Below, piece by piece: positions 41,891-51,078 of a stretch of DNA of 64,000 nt. The DNA comes from a virus: positions 17,344-81,343 of IMG/VR virus record IMGVR_UViG_3300017772_000001. One strand, given 5' to 3'. The notes beneath the pieces were generated by a model. The model had not been told where the DNA came from. It worked only from the letters and a program-made list of their open reading frames with translations, and searched no databases. The stretch's first letter is position 1. Each line of letters starts with the position of its first letter. The position numbers were made by a program, and so were the translations under genes.

Positions 41891-44572
41891 ATGCCTACAT
41901 TAGTATCACCGGGCGTGTCAGTTGTTGTTAGTGATGAGTCGCAATATGCGGCCGCTACACAAGGTACACTTCCACTACTAGTCGTTGCTACGGCAACAAA
42001 CAAAACAGACGCATCTGGTTCAGCAATCGCATCTGGAACACTACAGGCTAACGCCGGTGTTGCATATCTGGTTTCTTCACAACGAGAATTAGTTGAAACT
42101 TTCGGCGAACCAGTGTTCTACGAAGTTGGTGGTTCAGTTGTGCAAGGATCAGAGACAAGTGAATATGGCCTATTAGCGGCGTATCAATACTTAGGAGTTT
42201 CAAATAACGCCTATGTAATACGTGCGGACGTAGACATGTCACAACTAGAAGCGACTTCAACAGAACCAGCTGGCGCAATAACAAACGGAACATATTGGCA
42301 TGACACAGCATCATCTGATTTCGGTATTTTTCAATACGACGGTACAACATGGAATTCAGTTGCACCAAAAATATTGACAGATGCACCTGGAACAGGTAAT
42401 GTTGAGGCTATCAATGCAGACGGTTTTGCGGCACCATCAAATACTTTTGGTTCAGCAGGCGACATCGCAGTAGTTACGTCAACAGTTAAAATTACAATTT
42501 GGGAAAAAGTCGGCGTATCTTGGGTAGTTGCAGGCGATGTAGGCGGATCAGATTTTCAATGGTCCCTATTTGCTCCAACACACCAGTCAGATAACGTAAC
42601 GCCAGTTGCAAATGGTAATATTTATATTAGAAAAACAAAACAAGGCGGAGGTATGGATTTATCTGCGGCTGTTTACAGTTCAACATCTGGTCTATGGACT
42701 ACAGTTCAAGCACCATTATATACATCAGATGATATAGCAGGCACAACATTAATTGATGCAGGCGATATATATGCACGACATAACGATACAAAAGGTTTTG
42801 TCGAGTTACGTAGAAATACAGGTAAAACTGCGACAACAATTACATCTGGAGCAATTCCAGATACAGCATCAATCACTGCAAACTTCACAGTAGAAGGAAC
42901 GCAATTCAATGAAACAGCAACAACATTAGACGCACTTGTAATTAAAATGCAAAATAGTGCGGCTTTGAATACAGCTAATGTTTCAGTTGAAAAAGTAGGT
43001 GCAGACAAAGTTAGATGGACCAAATCAGACGGATTAGAATTAAATATTGTATTCACTTCTGGCTTCGGTGCTATGGGCTTTACAGAATCAACTTTAGTAG
43101 ATTCAGCTTGGTCTGATTTATCATACGAAGCATCAAACTCAACACCAAAAGGCGCAGTAGCAGAAGGCACTTTATGGTTTGACGCAGACCTAAAAATAGA
43201 GATTCTTAAAAACGCATATGTCGGTGGTGTTCAGAAATGGCAACAACATGCATGGTCCGAAGACACTAACGGTGTTATGGGCAATGAATTACAACTACGT
43301 TCAGGCATGCCAACAAAACGTAAAGATGGTACAACAAATCTTTACACTGGTGATGTATGGGTTGATAGTGATGCTATGCCTTATCCACATATCTATCGTT
43401 GGAGTGGATCAGAATGGGTCAAGCTAGACAATGCTGACCAATCATCTAGCAATGGTGTGATATTCTCACATTATTCAGACCTCCCTCCACGTGATGAAGA
43501 CGGCAACGTAATGTCTCGTACAGTACATGCTAAGACTACTAATCCAGAATTAGCACCAGAAGGTATGTACATGGTAAACATGGATTACTCTACTTACAAT
43601 GTTAAAAGATATACTAACGGTAAGTGGGAATGGGCATCAGGTATTAACCTAGATGGTTCAGGCAAATTCGGTAAACCAGCACAACGTCATATGGTTGTAG
43701 AAGCTATGCAGGCGGCAGTTGCAGGTAACGATGGTATTCGTTCAGAAGGCGTTTACTTTAACTTGATTGCATCTCCTGGATACCCAGAGTTAATGGACGA
43801 AATGATTGCTCTAAACAAAGATAAGAAAGAAGTTGCTTTCGTTATTGGTGATACACCAATGGACTTGAAATCAGATTCTACATCTTTGAAAACATGGGCA
43901 ACAGACAATGTTCCAGCAGAATCGTATGCGGCAGTTTATTACCCACATGGTCTTTCAACAGACTTATCAGGTAATGATGTTGTTATTCCATCATCAGCAA
44001 TCGCATTGCGTACTATTGCATTCTCAGACCAAGTATCATTCCCATGGTTTGCTCCAGCGGGCTTGACACGTGGTGTTGTAACGAATGCAAGTAAAGTAGG
44101 TTATGTAAACGATGAAAACGAATTTGCACAAGTTCGTTTAAGCAATGGGCAACGTGACGTACTATACACTTCACGTGTTAATCCAATCGCAGACCTTCCA
44201 AACCAAGGTCTAGTAGTTTATGGGCAGAAAACAACACAGGCATTTGCATCAGCACTTGACCGTGTTAACGTTGCAAGACTTATTAACTACATGCGTTTTC
44301 AATTGGATCAACTTTCACGTGGTTTCTTATTCGAACAGAATGATAAAATCACACGTGATAACATGCGTGATGCAGTAGAACGTTTCTGTGGTGAATTAGT
44401 TACTAATAGAGGTTTATATGACTTCTTAGTAGTATGTGATGAATCAAACAATACACCGGCTCGTATCGATAAGAATGAGTTATGGGTAGATGTTGCAATT
44501 CAACCAGTGAAAGCTGTAGAATTCATCTATATCCCACTACGTATCAGAAATACAGGCGAATCTCTAGCATAA
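41891..44572 (+). CDS. 18: Contractile tail sheath protein, gp18-like
   Basis: 893 aa, larger than T4 gp18 (659). The N-terminus LVSPGVSVVVSDESQYAAAT and the C-terminal DRVNVARLINYMRFQLDQLS, RGFLFEQNDKITRDN, VERFCGELVTNRGLYDFLVV and the final VKAVEFIYIPLRI are classical sheath blocks. A middle insertion (about 130-480) with repeated GTxWHDTASSDFGIFQYDGT-type units may form surface domains on the sheath. Strong GGAG Shine-Dalgarno, late promoter and terminator frame the gene. Confidence 0.95.
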   Translation: MPTLVSPGVSVVVSDESQYAAATQGTLPLLVVATATNKTDASGSAIASGTLQANAGVAYLVSSQRELVETFGEPVFYEVGGSVVQGSETSEYGLLAAYQYLGVSNNAYVIRADVDMSQLEATSTEPAGAITNGTYWHDTASSDFGIFQYDGTTWNSVAPKILTDAPGTGNVEAINADGFAAPSNTFGSAGDIAVVTSTVKITIWEKVGVSWVVAGDVGGSDFQWSLFAPTHQSDNVTPVANGNIYIRKTKQGGGMDLSAAVYSSTSGLWTTVQAPLYTSDDIAGTTLIDAGDIYARHNDTKGFVELRRNTGKTATTITSGAIPDTASITANFTVEGTQFNETATTLDALVIKMQNSAALNTANVSVEKVGADKVRWTKSDGLELNIVFTSGFGAMGFTESTLVDSAWSDLSYEASNSTPKGAVAEGTLWFDADLKIEILKNAYVGGVQKWQQHAWSEDTNGVMGNELQLRSGMPTKRKDGTTNLYTGDVWVDSDAMPYPHIYRWSGSEWVKLDNADQSSSNGVIFSHYSDLPPRDEDGNVMSRTVHAKTTNPELAPEGMYMVNMDYSTYNVKRYTNGKWEWASGINLDGSGKFGKPAQRHMVVEAMQAAVAGNDGIRSEGVYFNLIASPGYPELMDEMIALNKDKKEVAFVIGDTPMDLKSDSTSLKTWATDNVPAESYAAVYYPHGLSTDLSGNDVVIPSSAIALRTIAFSDQVSFPWFAPAGLTRGVVTNASKVGYVNDENEFAQVRLSNGQRDVLYTSRVNPIADLPNQGLVVYGQKTTQAFASALDRVNVARLINYMRFQLDQLSRGFLFEQNDKITRDNMRDAVERFCGELVTNRGLYDFLVVCDESNNTPARIDKNELWVDVAIQPVKAVEFIYIPLRIRNTGESLA

Positions 44573-44600
44573 GCTGAGATAAACCAATAAAAATCATGAA

Positions 44601-44625
44601 AACCCGGCAGTTATGTCGGGTTTTT
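44601..44625 (+). terminator. Terminator after the sheath gene
   Basis: AACCCGGCA pairs with TGTCGGGTT (one G-U pair), loop GTTA, five T. Confidence 0.85.
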
Positions 44626-44656
44626 ATTAACTACAACTTTAATTATATTCATATTA

Positions 44657-44664
44657 GATAAATA
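44657..44664 (+). promoter_or_regulatory. T4-type late promoter of the tail tube gene
   Basis: GATAAATA 46 nt before the gp19 start, after the sheath terminator. Confidence 0.72.
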
Positions 44665-44709
44665 CTCTTATATAAAGTAAAGTTTCGAAACTTTTTAGGA
44701 GACAAAAAC

Positions 44710-45309
44710 ATGGCAAGAACATTAAATACTTTCGGTGTACCTACAGACAGTGGCGATGGCGTAACTGGCTCAGGTATTCTACAGCCTAAATTAAACTATC
44801 GTTTCCGTGTTCAAGTAGCAGGCTTCGGTGGTGTAACTACGAATACAACCGAATTCACAAGACAGGTTATGAACGTAACTCGTCCAAAGATTACACACGA
44901 ATCAATTCCTGTAGATTCATATAACTCTCGTATGTACATGATGGGTAAACACACATGGGAACCTATCACAATTACTCTACGTGATGATATTGCAAACAAT
45001 TTAACTAAACTAGTAGGTAGACAAGTACAGTCACAGTTGAACCACAGAAATCAATCTGGTCCAGCGGCAGGTACTAACTACAAGTTTTCTACATTAATTG
45101 AAATACTTGACGGTAACTCAGGCAATCCAAACGAACAATGGCAACTAGAAGGTTGTTTTGTTCAGAATGCAGATTATTCTCAGTCAGATTACTCAGTTTC
45201 AGATCCAGTAACTATCGCACTTACATTACAGTACGATAATGCTGTGTTCACTGATACTGAAATTATGCCTGATACGACATTTACAAATAATTCAAGCATT
45301 CTTGGTTAA
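44710..45309 (+). CDS. 19: Tail tube protein, gp19-like
   Basis: 199 aa. NYRFRVQVAGFGG, FTRQVMNVTRPKITHESIPV, SYNSRMYMMGKHTWEPITIT and EGCFVQNADYSQSDYSVSDP are the conserved strands of T4-type tube proteins. Hexamers stack inside the sheath. Directly followed by a second tube-like gene. Confidence 0.93.
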   Translation: MARTLNTFGVPTDSGDGVTGSGILQPKLNYRFRVQVAGFGGVTTNTTEFTRQVMNVTRPKITHESIPVDSYNSRMYMMGKHTWEPITITLRDDIANNLTKLVGRQVQSQLNHRNQSGPAAGTNYKFSTLIEILDGNSGNPNEQWQLEGCFVQNADYSQSDYSVSDPVTIALTLQYDNAVFTDTEIMPDTTFTNNSSILG

Positions 45310-45326
45310 TCTTGAGGTAGGCTATT

Positions 45327-46889
45327 ATGGCTACAGATAGACAAGGCGGTAAAAATAAACCAGGCAATATTGTAGTCCAGGATAGCAGTAACGCCAGAAA
45401 AAGATTTGGGTTCGACGGTGTCGGACCCATTACATCCGCTCCAAAATTGGGAGACATGTGGTATGTTGAATTCCACCAAGTCAACCGAGGAGTAGGACAG
45501 ACACTTCCAAACAACAAATTCGTAAAATCAGTAGGTGGGATTAACATTTCTACTTCTACTGTACCAATAGATAGGTACGGTAAAAGAGTACATATTCCCA
45601 CACGTGTAGATTTTGGTGAAGTGGCAATTAGCATGTATGATACTATCAATGGTGATGGTTTTCATTTAATGAATAATATCTATAATAGATTTTTTAAGAA
45701 TGGCGCTATACCAACTGATAGTGCAAATATAGAAAATAGTATTAAAGATATTAATCAAGGTAGAAAATTTCCAGATAGTGGAAAAGCATATCATCAGAAC
45801 TTTGAAAAAGTTGTTATATTTCATTTTTTCGGAAACCTAGACAGAGAGACTGGCGGAACTGGTAAAATACAAAAGATTACGTTAGTCAATCCAATTGTAA
45901 CATCTATTAATTTTTCAGCAAGTGACTATGCAGATAGTAACTTAAAAATGATTGATTTTAATTTGCAACCAGAAAATATCACATTCGAAACAGTTGCAGA
46001 TGAGATAACATTCCCTACATGGATGACAGACGGTCAGCCATATATATTAGAGTCTTTATTTTCTCAATCAGGCACAAGTGATATTTTACAACATGACCAA
46101 TGGAATGATAAACTTAATGATTTATTAACACAAATGAAAAAAGATCCAAGTGATGTAAATAGTGCAACAAACCCAGCACCTGATGACACACCTTGGAAGA
46201 TTAATACAAATCAACTTGCTAATCAAACAGCAGAACAAGCCGCACTAATTAATAAACAAAAATTAGACGAATTAACAAGATTAAATAATGCAGTAGAGCA
46301 ATCTAAGTCTGTTAACATGAATGAATTCAATGGTCAGGATATTGATCCAGTACAATTTTCAAATGTTCTACAAGCACAGAATGATATTGCACAAGCAAAA
46401 TTCGAAGAAGCAAAATCAAGACACCAGTTTGTTGAAGCAGTTTCAACAGAAGCTAGATTTAGCGACCCATTTACTCCAGAAACAAAATATCCACAAGTAG
46501 CAGATTTTGCCAATATTGGCAATACATATGATGGTGGTACCGGATCATACGGCTCAAGCAATTTCGGTGGCGCAATAAAAAATGAATTAGTAAATGCGTT
46601 TTTTAACGGAAGAAGTATTAATTGGGGCAATATTAAAAACTCAGCGGCTCAAGGAATAATAGGAAACTCTGGTATAGGCTCTTTACAGAATCTAAGCAAA
46701 ACTAGTCAGAGTAAATATGGGATATTGGGCGATTTAGTTAGAGACGGTATTAATAATTCAAGTAGGACCAGCGGCGGACAAGTCCAAACAACCACAGTTC
46801 CTTCTAATAATATTAATGCTACAACTACTGCTCTTAATAATTCACAATCTTCTATAAATGTATTGAAGAATTTAACGAGAGGTCAGTAA
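45327..46889 (+). CDS. Second tail-tube-fold protein with long C-terminal extension
   Basis: 520 aa. Residues about 45-245 follow the tube-protein pattern (MWYVEFHQVNRG, GGINISTSTVPIDRYGKRVH, FGEVAISMYDTINGD, NPIVTSINFSASDYADSNLK, FNLQPENITFETV). The remaining 270 residues are Asn/Ser/Gln-rich and probably flexible with one coiled coil. It may be a tube terminator or initiator, or a gp54-like baseplate cap. It lies 17 nt after gp19 and is co-transcribed. Confidence 0.65.
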   Translation: MATDRQGGKNKPGNIVVQDSSNARKRFGFDGVGPITSAPKLGDMWYVEFHQVNRGVGQTLPNNKFVKSVGGINISTSTVPIDRYGKRVHIPTRVDFGEVAISMYDTINGDGFHLMNNIYNRFFKNGAIPTDSANIENSIKDINQGRKFPDSGKAYHQNFEKVVIFHFFGNLDRETGGTGKIQKITLVNPIVTSINFSASDYADSNLKMIDFNLQPENITFETVADEITFPTWMTDGQPYILESLFSQSGTSDILQHDQWNDKLNDLLTQMKKDPSDVNSATNPAPDDTPWKINTNQLANQTAEQAALINKQKLDELTRLNNAVEQSKSVNMNEFNGQDIDPVQFSNVLQAQNDIAQAKFEEAKSRHQFVEAVSTEARFSDPFTPETKYPQVADFANIGNTYDGGTGSYGSSNFGGAIKNELVNAFFNGRSINWGNIKNSAAQGIIGNSGIGSLQNLSKTSQSKYGILGDLVRDGINNSSRTSGGQVQTTTVPSNNINATTTALNNSQSSINVLKNLTRGQ

Positions 46890-46890
46890 G

Positions 46891-47160
46891 ATGGCATTTG
46901 ACATAGATGTACTAAAAGCAAAATTCCGAAAGAAAGGCTTCACAGAAGCCAAGGCAGATTCGTTTGCTAGAGAAATAACTAACGTAGCTAGAAGTTATGG
47001 AGTTAGTCCTTATGCACTAGTTGATGAAATTGGCCCTAACTTTGACTTAAATGATTTAGGCGCATTCGTAATTAATAGTTCTTTGAGATTTGGGTACCAG
47101 ACTGGTAAAATAAAACCATCTAAACCTAACACACTGGTTCAAAGAGCAATTATTAAATGA
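46891..47160 (+). CDS. Unknown small protein, 89 aa
   Basis: Begins 1 nt after the preceding stop. Helical N-terminus (DIDVLKAKFRKKGFTEAKADSF, ITNVARSYGVSPYALVDEIG). Overlaps the head-completion nuclease gene by 4 nt (ATGA). Probably part of the tail/head-completion operon; no domain recognised. Confidence 0.65.
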   Translation: MAFDIDVLKAKFRKKGFTEAKADSFAREITNVARSYGVSPYALVDEIGPNFDLNDLGAFVINSSLRFGYQTGKIKPSKPNTLVQRAIIK

Positions 47161-47645
47161 AGCAAAAGTATCATCAAGGAAAATATACAATAAGAAACCC
47201 ACAGAAATATTCTGGTAAGGGAGAACCTACCTTTAGAAGCAGTTGGGAGCAAACTTTTATGAATTTCTGTGATGATAATCCAAGTGTTGTTGCGTGGGCA
47301 AGTGAACCTTGCAAAATAACCTATCAAAATCCAATGACTGGAAAAGTTACTGGGTATGTTCCTGACTTTATTATCGTATATATGGATAAAAAAGGAAATA
47401 AGAATGCAGAGTTAGTCGAAATTAAACCTGCAACACAATCTAACCCAGAATTAGCAAGAAGAAAAACAGATAAATCGGCAGTTGTAGTTAATTTTGCTAA
47501 ATGGGATGCCGCAACTCAATGGGCAAAGAAACGAGGCATGCGTTTTCGTGTTTTGAATGAAGGTGATATATATCAAAATACTAAAAAACCAAAACCAGTA
47601 AAGGCTAAAGTTAAAAAACCTAAACCTATTAAAAGAAAAAAGTAA
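47157..47645 (+). CDS. 4: Head completion nuclease, gp4-like (TnsA-like fold)
   Basis: 162 aa. Matches T4 gp4 (also named gp50/65): YSGKGEPTFRSSWEQTFMNF, VVAWASEPCKITYQNP, TGYVPDFIIVY and ELVEIKPATQ, ending in NFAKWDAATQWAKKRGMRFR. Glu31, Asp70 and Glu88-x-Lys90 form a TnsA-like nuclease site. The C-terminal 20 residues are a Lys/Pro tail. It acts after packaging to finish the head. Confidence 0.85.
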   Translation: MKQKYHQGKYTIRNPQKYSGKGEPTFRSSWEQTFMNFCDDNPSVVAWASEPCKITYQNPMTGKVTGYVPDFIIVYMDKKGNKNAELVEIKPATQSNPELARRKTDKSAVVVNFAKWDAATQWAKKRGMRFRVLNEGDIYQNTKKPKPVKAKVKKPKPIKRKK

Positions 47646-47660
47646 TAGTTAAAATAGATT

Positions 47661-47668
47661 GATAAATA
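47661..47668 (+). promoter_or_regulatory. T4-type late promoter of gp16
   Basis: GATAAATA 32 nt before the gp16 start. Confidence 0.72.
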
Positions 47669-47699
47669 CTATTAACTACTGATATAATAGGAGCAACAA

Positions 47700-48272
47700 A
47701 TGACAAAGAAATTAGAAGAAACATTTAATATCTCTAGTAGTGATGAAATTGAAAAAATTATCGCAAATGAAGATGATATTGATGAAGGTGTGCCTACTAT
47801 AGAAGAATCTACTGAAATATCCAAAATAATTAATACTGAAATGAAGAATGCAGAGAAAATTGATGCTTCTTTGCCTATGGTATCAGATTTAAATGAACAC
47901 GATAGAGAAATGGATGATATTCATGGCAAGGCTATGCAGACATTTGAAGATTTATTGCAATTAGGCATGAATGTGGAAGTACACGCTGGTGCAAAGATAT
48001 TAGAAACTGCAAATCAGCTATTAAAAACAGCAAAAGAGGCTAAAGATAGCAAAGTAGACAGAAAATTAAAAATGATTAATTTGCAATTACAAAAAGCAAA
48101 GCTAGACCATCAGAAAGATAGAGATTTACTTAAAGATGATGACGAAATTGAAGCTGAAGGCTCTTTAAATATGGATAGAAACGAATTATTAAAAAGAATT
48201 GCTTCTGCACAAGCAGTTGCCGATGAAGCAACCGGTAAAAAATCAGAAAAAAATAACAAAAATGATAAATAA
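47700..48272 (+). CDS. 16: Terminase small subunit, gp16-like
   Basis: 190 aa. The central SDLNEHDREMDDIHGKAMQT, FEDLLQLGMNVEVHAGAKIL and KVDRKLKMINLQLQKAKLDH helices are the conserved coiled-coil core of T4-type gp16, which recognises DNA ends and stimulates gp17. Unlike T4, where gene 16 abuts gene 17, here 4.6 kb separate the two. Confidence 0.87.
   Translation: MTKKLEETFNISSSDEIEKIIANEDDIDEGVPTIEESTEISKIINTEMKNAEKIDASLPMVSDLNEHDREMDDIHGKAMQTFEDLLQLGMNVEVHAGAKILETANQLLKTAKEAKDSKVDRKLKMINLQLQKAKLDHQKDRDLLKDDDEIEAEGSLNMDRNELLKRIASAQAVADEATGKKSEKNNKNDK
48264..48271 (+). promoter_or_regulatory. T4-type late promoter
   Basis: GATAAATA overlapping the stop of gp16 and 23 nt before the gene at 48295. 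Confidence 0.65.
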
Positions 48273-48294
48273 GAGTAGTACGTTGGAGAGCAAC

Positions 48295-48861
48295 ATGAAA
48301 AAATTTAAAGAATTTTTAATAGAGTCAGAAAAAGAACATAAACACACATTGCGTTTTTGCTGTGAGTTAGATGCGAATGCAGAAGATAGAATTGAAAAGT
48401 TTCTAGGCAAATATGACCTTAGAAGCATATCAAAAACATCTACTACTCCAATCGCAAAGAACCCAATGTTTTTTAAAGAAGTAGAAAATTCAGAAGTATC
48501 TAAAATTGACATTGTTACTGGTTATCCGGTATCAGCCGACATCTTACGTCAGCAACTTTCAGATTTATTAGGTATGCATCTAACACATGTTGCAGTACAT
48601 CCAGAAGGATGGGAACCAAAAGAGGAAGTAGAAGCAGAAGATAAAGAAGCATTACTTACTTCCGAAGAAGAATCAAAATCAGACAATGGTGAAAACTATG
48701 GTCGTACTTTTGTAGACGATTTTCTAAAGTCATTAACACCAAAAGAAAATGACACAGTAGAAAATGAATTAAGTCCGAAAGAAGTACGAGACCAAGCACC
48801 AGAACAAATGGATACAGAAGAAAAGTCTAGTCCATCTGTTATCTCAGGAGATAAAAAATGA
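48295..48861 (+). CDS. Possible internal head protein with capsid-targeting-like N-terminus
   Basis: 188 aa from the ATG after GGAGAGCAAC; a longer in-frame start at 48199 lies inside gp16 and lacks a ribosome site. The N-terminus MKKFKEFLIE matches the pattern of the capsid-targeting sequence of T4 internal proteins (MKTYQEFIAE). A compact domain follows (TLRFCCELDANAEDRIEKFL, DIVTGYPVSADILRQQLSDL, THVAVHPEGW), then an acidic tail. Late promoter, and position between terminase genes, agree with a virion role. Overlaps the next gene by 4 nt. Confidence 0.65.
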   Translation: MKKFKEFLIESEKEHKHTLRFCCELDANAEDRIEKFLGKYDLRSISKTSTTPIAKNPMFFKEVENSEVSKIDIVTGYPVSADILRQQLSDLLGMHLTHVAVHPEGWEPKEEVEAEDKEALLTSEEESKSDNGENYGRTFVDDFLKSLTPKENDTVENELSPKEVRDQAPEQMDTEEKSSPSVISGDKK

Positions 48862-50030
48862 GCAAACATTATAATTTAACTGTTACTGATGATAACGGAA
48901 AATCAGTTACTACATCAAACACAAGTACAGAACATTCAGAAGAAGTTTTACGTATGATGCAATTAGCAGGTATGCAAGATTCGTCATGTGGGTGCGATGA
49001 GTCAATCGAAGAAAACGAATATCAACCAACACCAGCTAACGATAAGTTAGATTTAGATGACTACTCAAAGAAATCTCCAGAAAGCATTTCAAAACAATCC
49101 AAAAAGTTACAACCTTCAAGAGGTGATAACCCATTAGAGTATTCACTAGACGAAAGTGAAATTTATGAATCACTAATGGCTGAAATAGAAAAAGTAGAAG
49201 AAAAGAAAGCAAAGCCTGACTTTGCTGATATCGATGGTGATGGTGACAAAAAAGAAACAATGAAAAAAGCGGCTAAAGATAAAAAAGAAAAAGCCGATGA
49301 ATCAATCAATGAAGCAAAATGTGATTGTGATTGTGGAAAAGACCCATGTGAAGAATGTGGTAAGTCTCATCATAAAGTAAATGAATCAGAACTAGAAGGC
49401 GAGTTTAAATCACCAGAAGGTGGCCCACTATCATACAAGAGAGTAGGCGAATATACATATATTGTTAAAGACGAAAATGGCGAAGAACACAAAGCAGAAG
49501 TGGGTGCCATGGGTGATGAACAAGATAACTATTCAGGTGATGAAATAGAGCAAACTATGGACCAAGAAGGATTAGAGATGCTAGTTCGTCAAGCAAAAAT
49601 GGGTGCTCCAACTAATGAATCAGAACCAATGGGTGAATCCACTGACAATGAATTTGCTTGTATTAATACTGATACAGGTGCTTTTGGATATTGTGGCAAA
49701 GACGAACTTCACAAGTTTACACACATGATGCCAGCAAGTGAATTTACATATTTTGAACCACAAGATAATAACTTCCAAGGCATGGATGATGAAATGGCTG
49801 ACCAAGAAGGCTGGTCAAAAATTAAAAAAGAAGAAAGCCCAGAATTAGCAAGACTAAGAAAACTTGCAGGTACTGAGAAAGTTGACGAATTGGCACCATT
49901 AGCAGTGTTGGCACCAGTAGCGAAAGCAGTAGGTGGTGCATTGCTTAAGAAAGGCATCAAAGGCATGGCGGCACGTGCTGGAGCAAGTGCAGTGGCAAGC
50001 AAGGCACTTTCTAATAAAAATCCTCAATAA
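48858..50030 (+). CDS. Acidic virion-type protein with Cys-rich segment, 390 aa
   Basis: Highly charged, low-complexity protein. CDCDCGKDPCEECGKSHHK near residues 155-172 could bind metal. Two short segments, VLRMMQLAGMQ near 30 and LARLRKLAGTE near 330, resemble the C-terminal end of the scaffold protein gp22. An ADIDGDGDKKE segment near 115 looks like a calcium-binding loop. The C-terminal 50 residues are Ala/Gly-rich and hydrophobic (APLAVLAPVAKAVGGALLKK). Translationally coupled to the upstream gene. Function unknown; internal head protein is possible. Confidence 0.6.
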   Translation: MSKHYNLTVTDDNGKSVTTSNTSTEHSEEVLRMMQLAGMQDSSCGCDESIEENEYQPTPANDKLDLDDYSKKSPESISKQSKKLQPSRGDNPLEYSLDESEIYESLMAEIEKVEEKKAKPDFADIDGDGDKKETMKKAAKDKKEKADESINEAKCDCDCGKDPCEECGKSHHKVNESELEGEFKSPEGGPLSYKRVGEYTYIVKDENGEEHKAEVGAMGDEQDNYSGDEIEQTMDQEGLEMLVRQAKMGAPTNESEPMGESTDNEFACINTDTGAFGYCGKDELHKFTHMMPASEFTYFEPQDNNFQGMDDEMADQEGWSKIKKEESPELARLRKLAGTEKVDELAPLAVLAPVAKAVGGALLKKGIKGMAARAGASAVASKALSNKNPQ

Positions 50031-50039
50031 TAAGTATTT

Positions 50040-50070
50040 GTAATACGCTTTATATAAGTGTATTACTTTT
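50040..50070 (+). terminator. Weak terminator
   Basis: GTAATAC and GTATTAC form a 7-bp AT-rich stem with a 13-nt loop followed by four T. Confidence 0.5.
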
Positions 50071-50080
50071 CCACCTTTAT

Positions 50081-50088
50081 GATAAATA
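50081..50088 (+). promoter_or_regulatory. T4-type late promoter
   Basis: GATAAATA 46 nt before the gene at 50134. Confidence 0.7.
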
Positions 50089-50133
50089 TATACAATAAAG
50101 ATTAACTGATATATTTTTTTAGGAGATGGTATA

Positions 50134-50985
50134 ATGGCAAAATATCGTGGGGTTACTTGGCAAAACGCAGGTGCTGGCCCAAAAGTAATAGTTAGACGTT
50201 CTATTTGGTTAGCAGAACTAGAAGATTTCGGTTCAATTACAGATGATGCGGTTGATTTGCCAACATCGGGAGCGGTACACAGAGCATCATTTGGGGGATC
50301 TAAATCAGGTACAAGAGAATTCGTAGATTTATCTACAGTAAATGATTTGGTAGTAGTCGATACACAAGACCATGGACTAATAACAGATACAGCGGTTACG
50401 ACTGCATGGCCAACTCAAACATCAACTGGAACGCCAACACAGGCACGTACTCATTATCTACGTGTTACAGGTGCTAGTTATAATACTAATATATCATCTT
50501 ACATAAATGACCATGTTGATATGGATAGTGACCACCCTGATTGGACTTCAACTGGTATGACTACTGACGTTACACTTGTTAAAGTAGTACATGCTCCATC
50601 AAGTACAACACTGGAATTAGGCGATACAATACCGTCTAATACGTTTACCTTGTCGGGCAACAGTGCATATCATACTTGGGGATTGGATGATTCTGCATAC
50701 TCAAGCATTCATGCACCAAATGGATATCATATATCAGGATTTACAAAAGATGCTCAGTCAAGTTATACAAGATGGAACATTGATTATGACGGTTCGCAAT
50801 TCGGTGCAAGAGCAACAGTACTTGACCAATTGTTTGAAGGACAAGTAATTTCAAATTATGAAAATACTACATGGCTTACTTTTTACGATGCTGATGGCTA
50901 TAAATATGAGTTTTCTCATCATAGAAGAAGTACAAATGGTTACTCTGACCAGTTCGAATATAACGGCACAACACAAGTATATTAA
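50134..50985 (+). CDS. Probable virion structural protein, 283 aa
   Basis: Beta-rich, Thr/Ser/Asp-rich and low in Lys, in the style of phage structural proteins (TTDVTLVKVVHAPSSTTLEL, WLTFYDADGYKYEFSHHRRS). No domain recognised. It stands alone between a late promoter and a terminator, with an AGGAGA Shine-Dalgarno, so it is a single late unit. A decoration or fibre-associated role would fit. Confidence 0.65.
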   Translation: MAKYRGVTWQNAGAGPKVIVRRSIWLAELEDFGSITDDAVDLPTSGAVHRASFGGSKSGTREFVDLSTVNDLVVVDTQDHGLITDTAVTTAWPTQTSTGTPTQARTHYLRVTGASYNTNISSYINDHVDMDSDHPDWTSTGMTTDVTLVKVVHAPSSTTLELGDTIPSNTFTLSGNSAYHTWGLDDSAYSSIHAPNGYHISGFTKDAQSSYTRWNIDYDGSQFGARATVLDQLFEGQVISNYENTTWLTFYDADGYKYEFSHHRRSTNGYSDQFEYNGTTQVY

Positions 50986-51008
50986 TAATTTTCAACTTAT
51001 CTAAAATT

Positions 51009-51038
51009 AAAAGGGAGTTAGGCTCCCTTTTTTTTTAT
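51009..51038 (+). terminator. Rho-independent terminator
   Basis: AAAAGGGAG pairs with CTCCCTTTT around a 5-nt loop with a T tract to 51036. Confidence 0.87.
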
Positions 51039-51039
51039 G

Positions 51040-51047
51040 CATAAATA
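51040..51047 (+). promoter_or_regulatory. Late-promoter variant CATAAATA
   Basis: CATAAATA, one base from GATAAATA, immediately after a terminator and 31 nt before the amidinotransferase start. Confidence 0.5.
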
Positions 51048-51078
51048 GTATTATATTAGAAGTTAATTAGGATAATAC

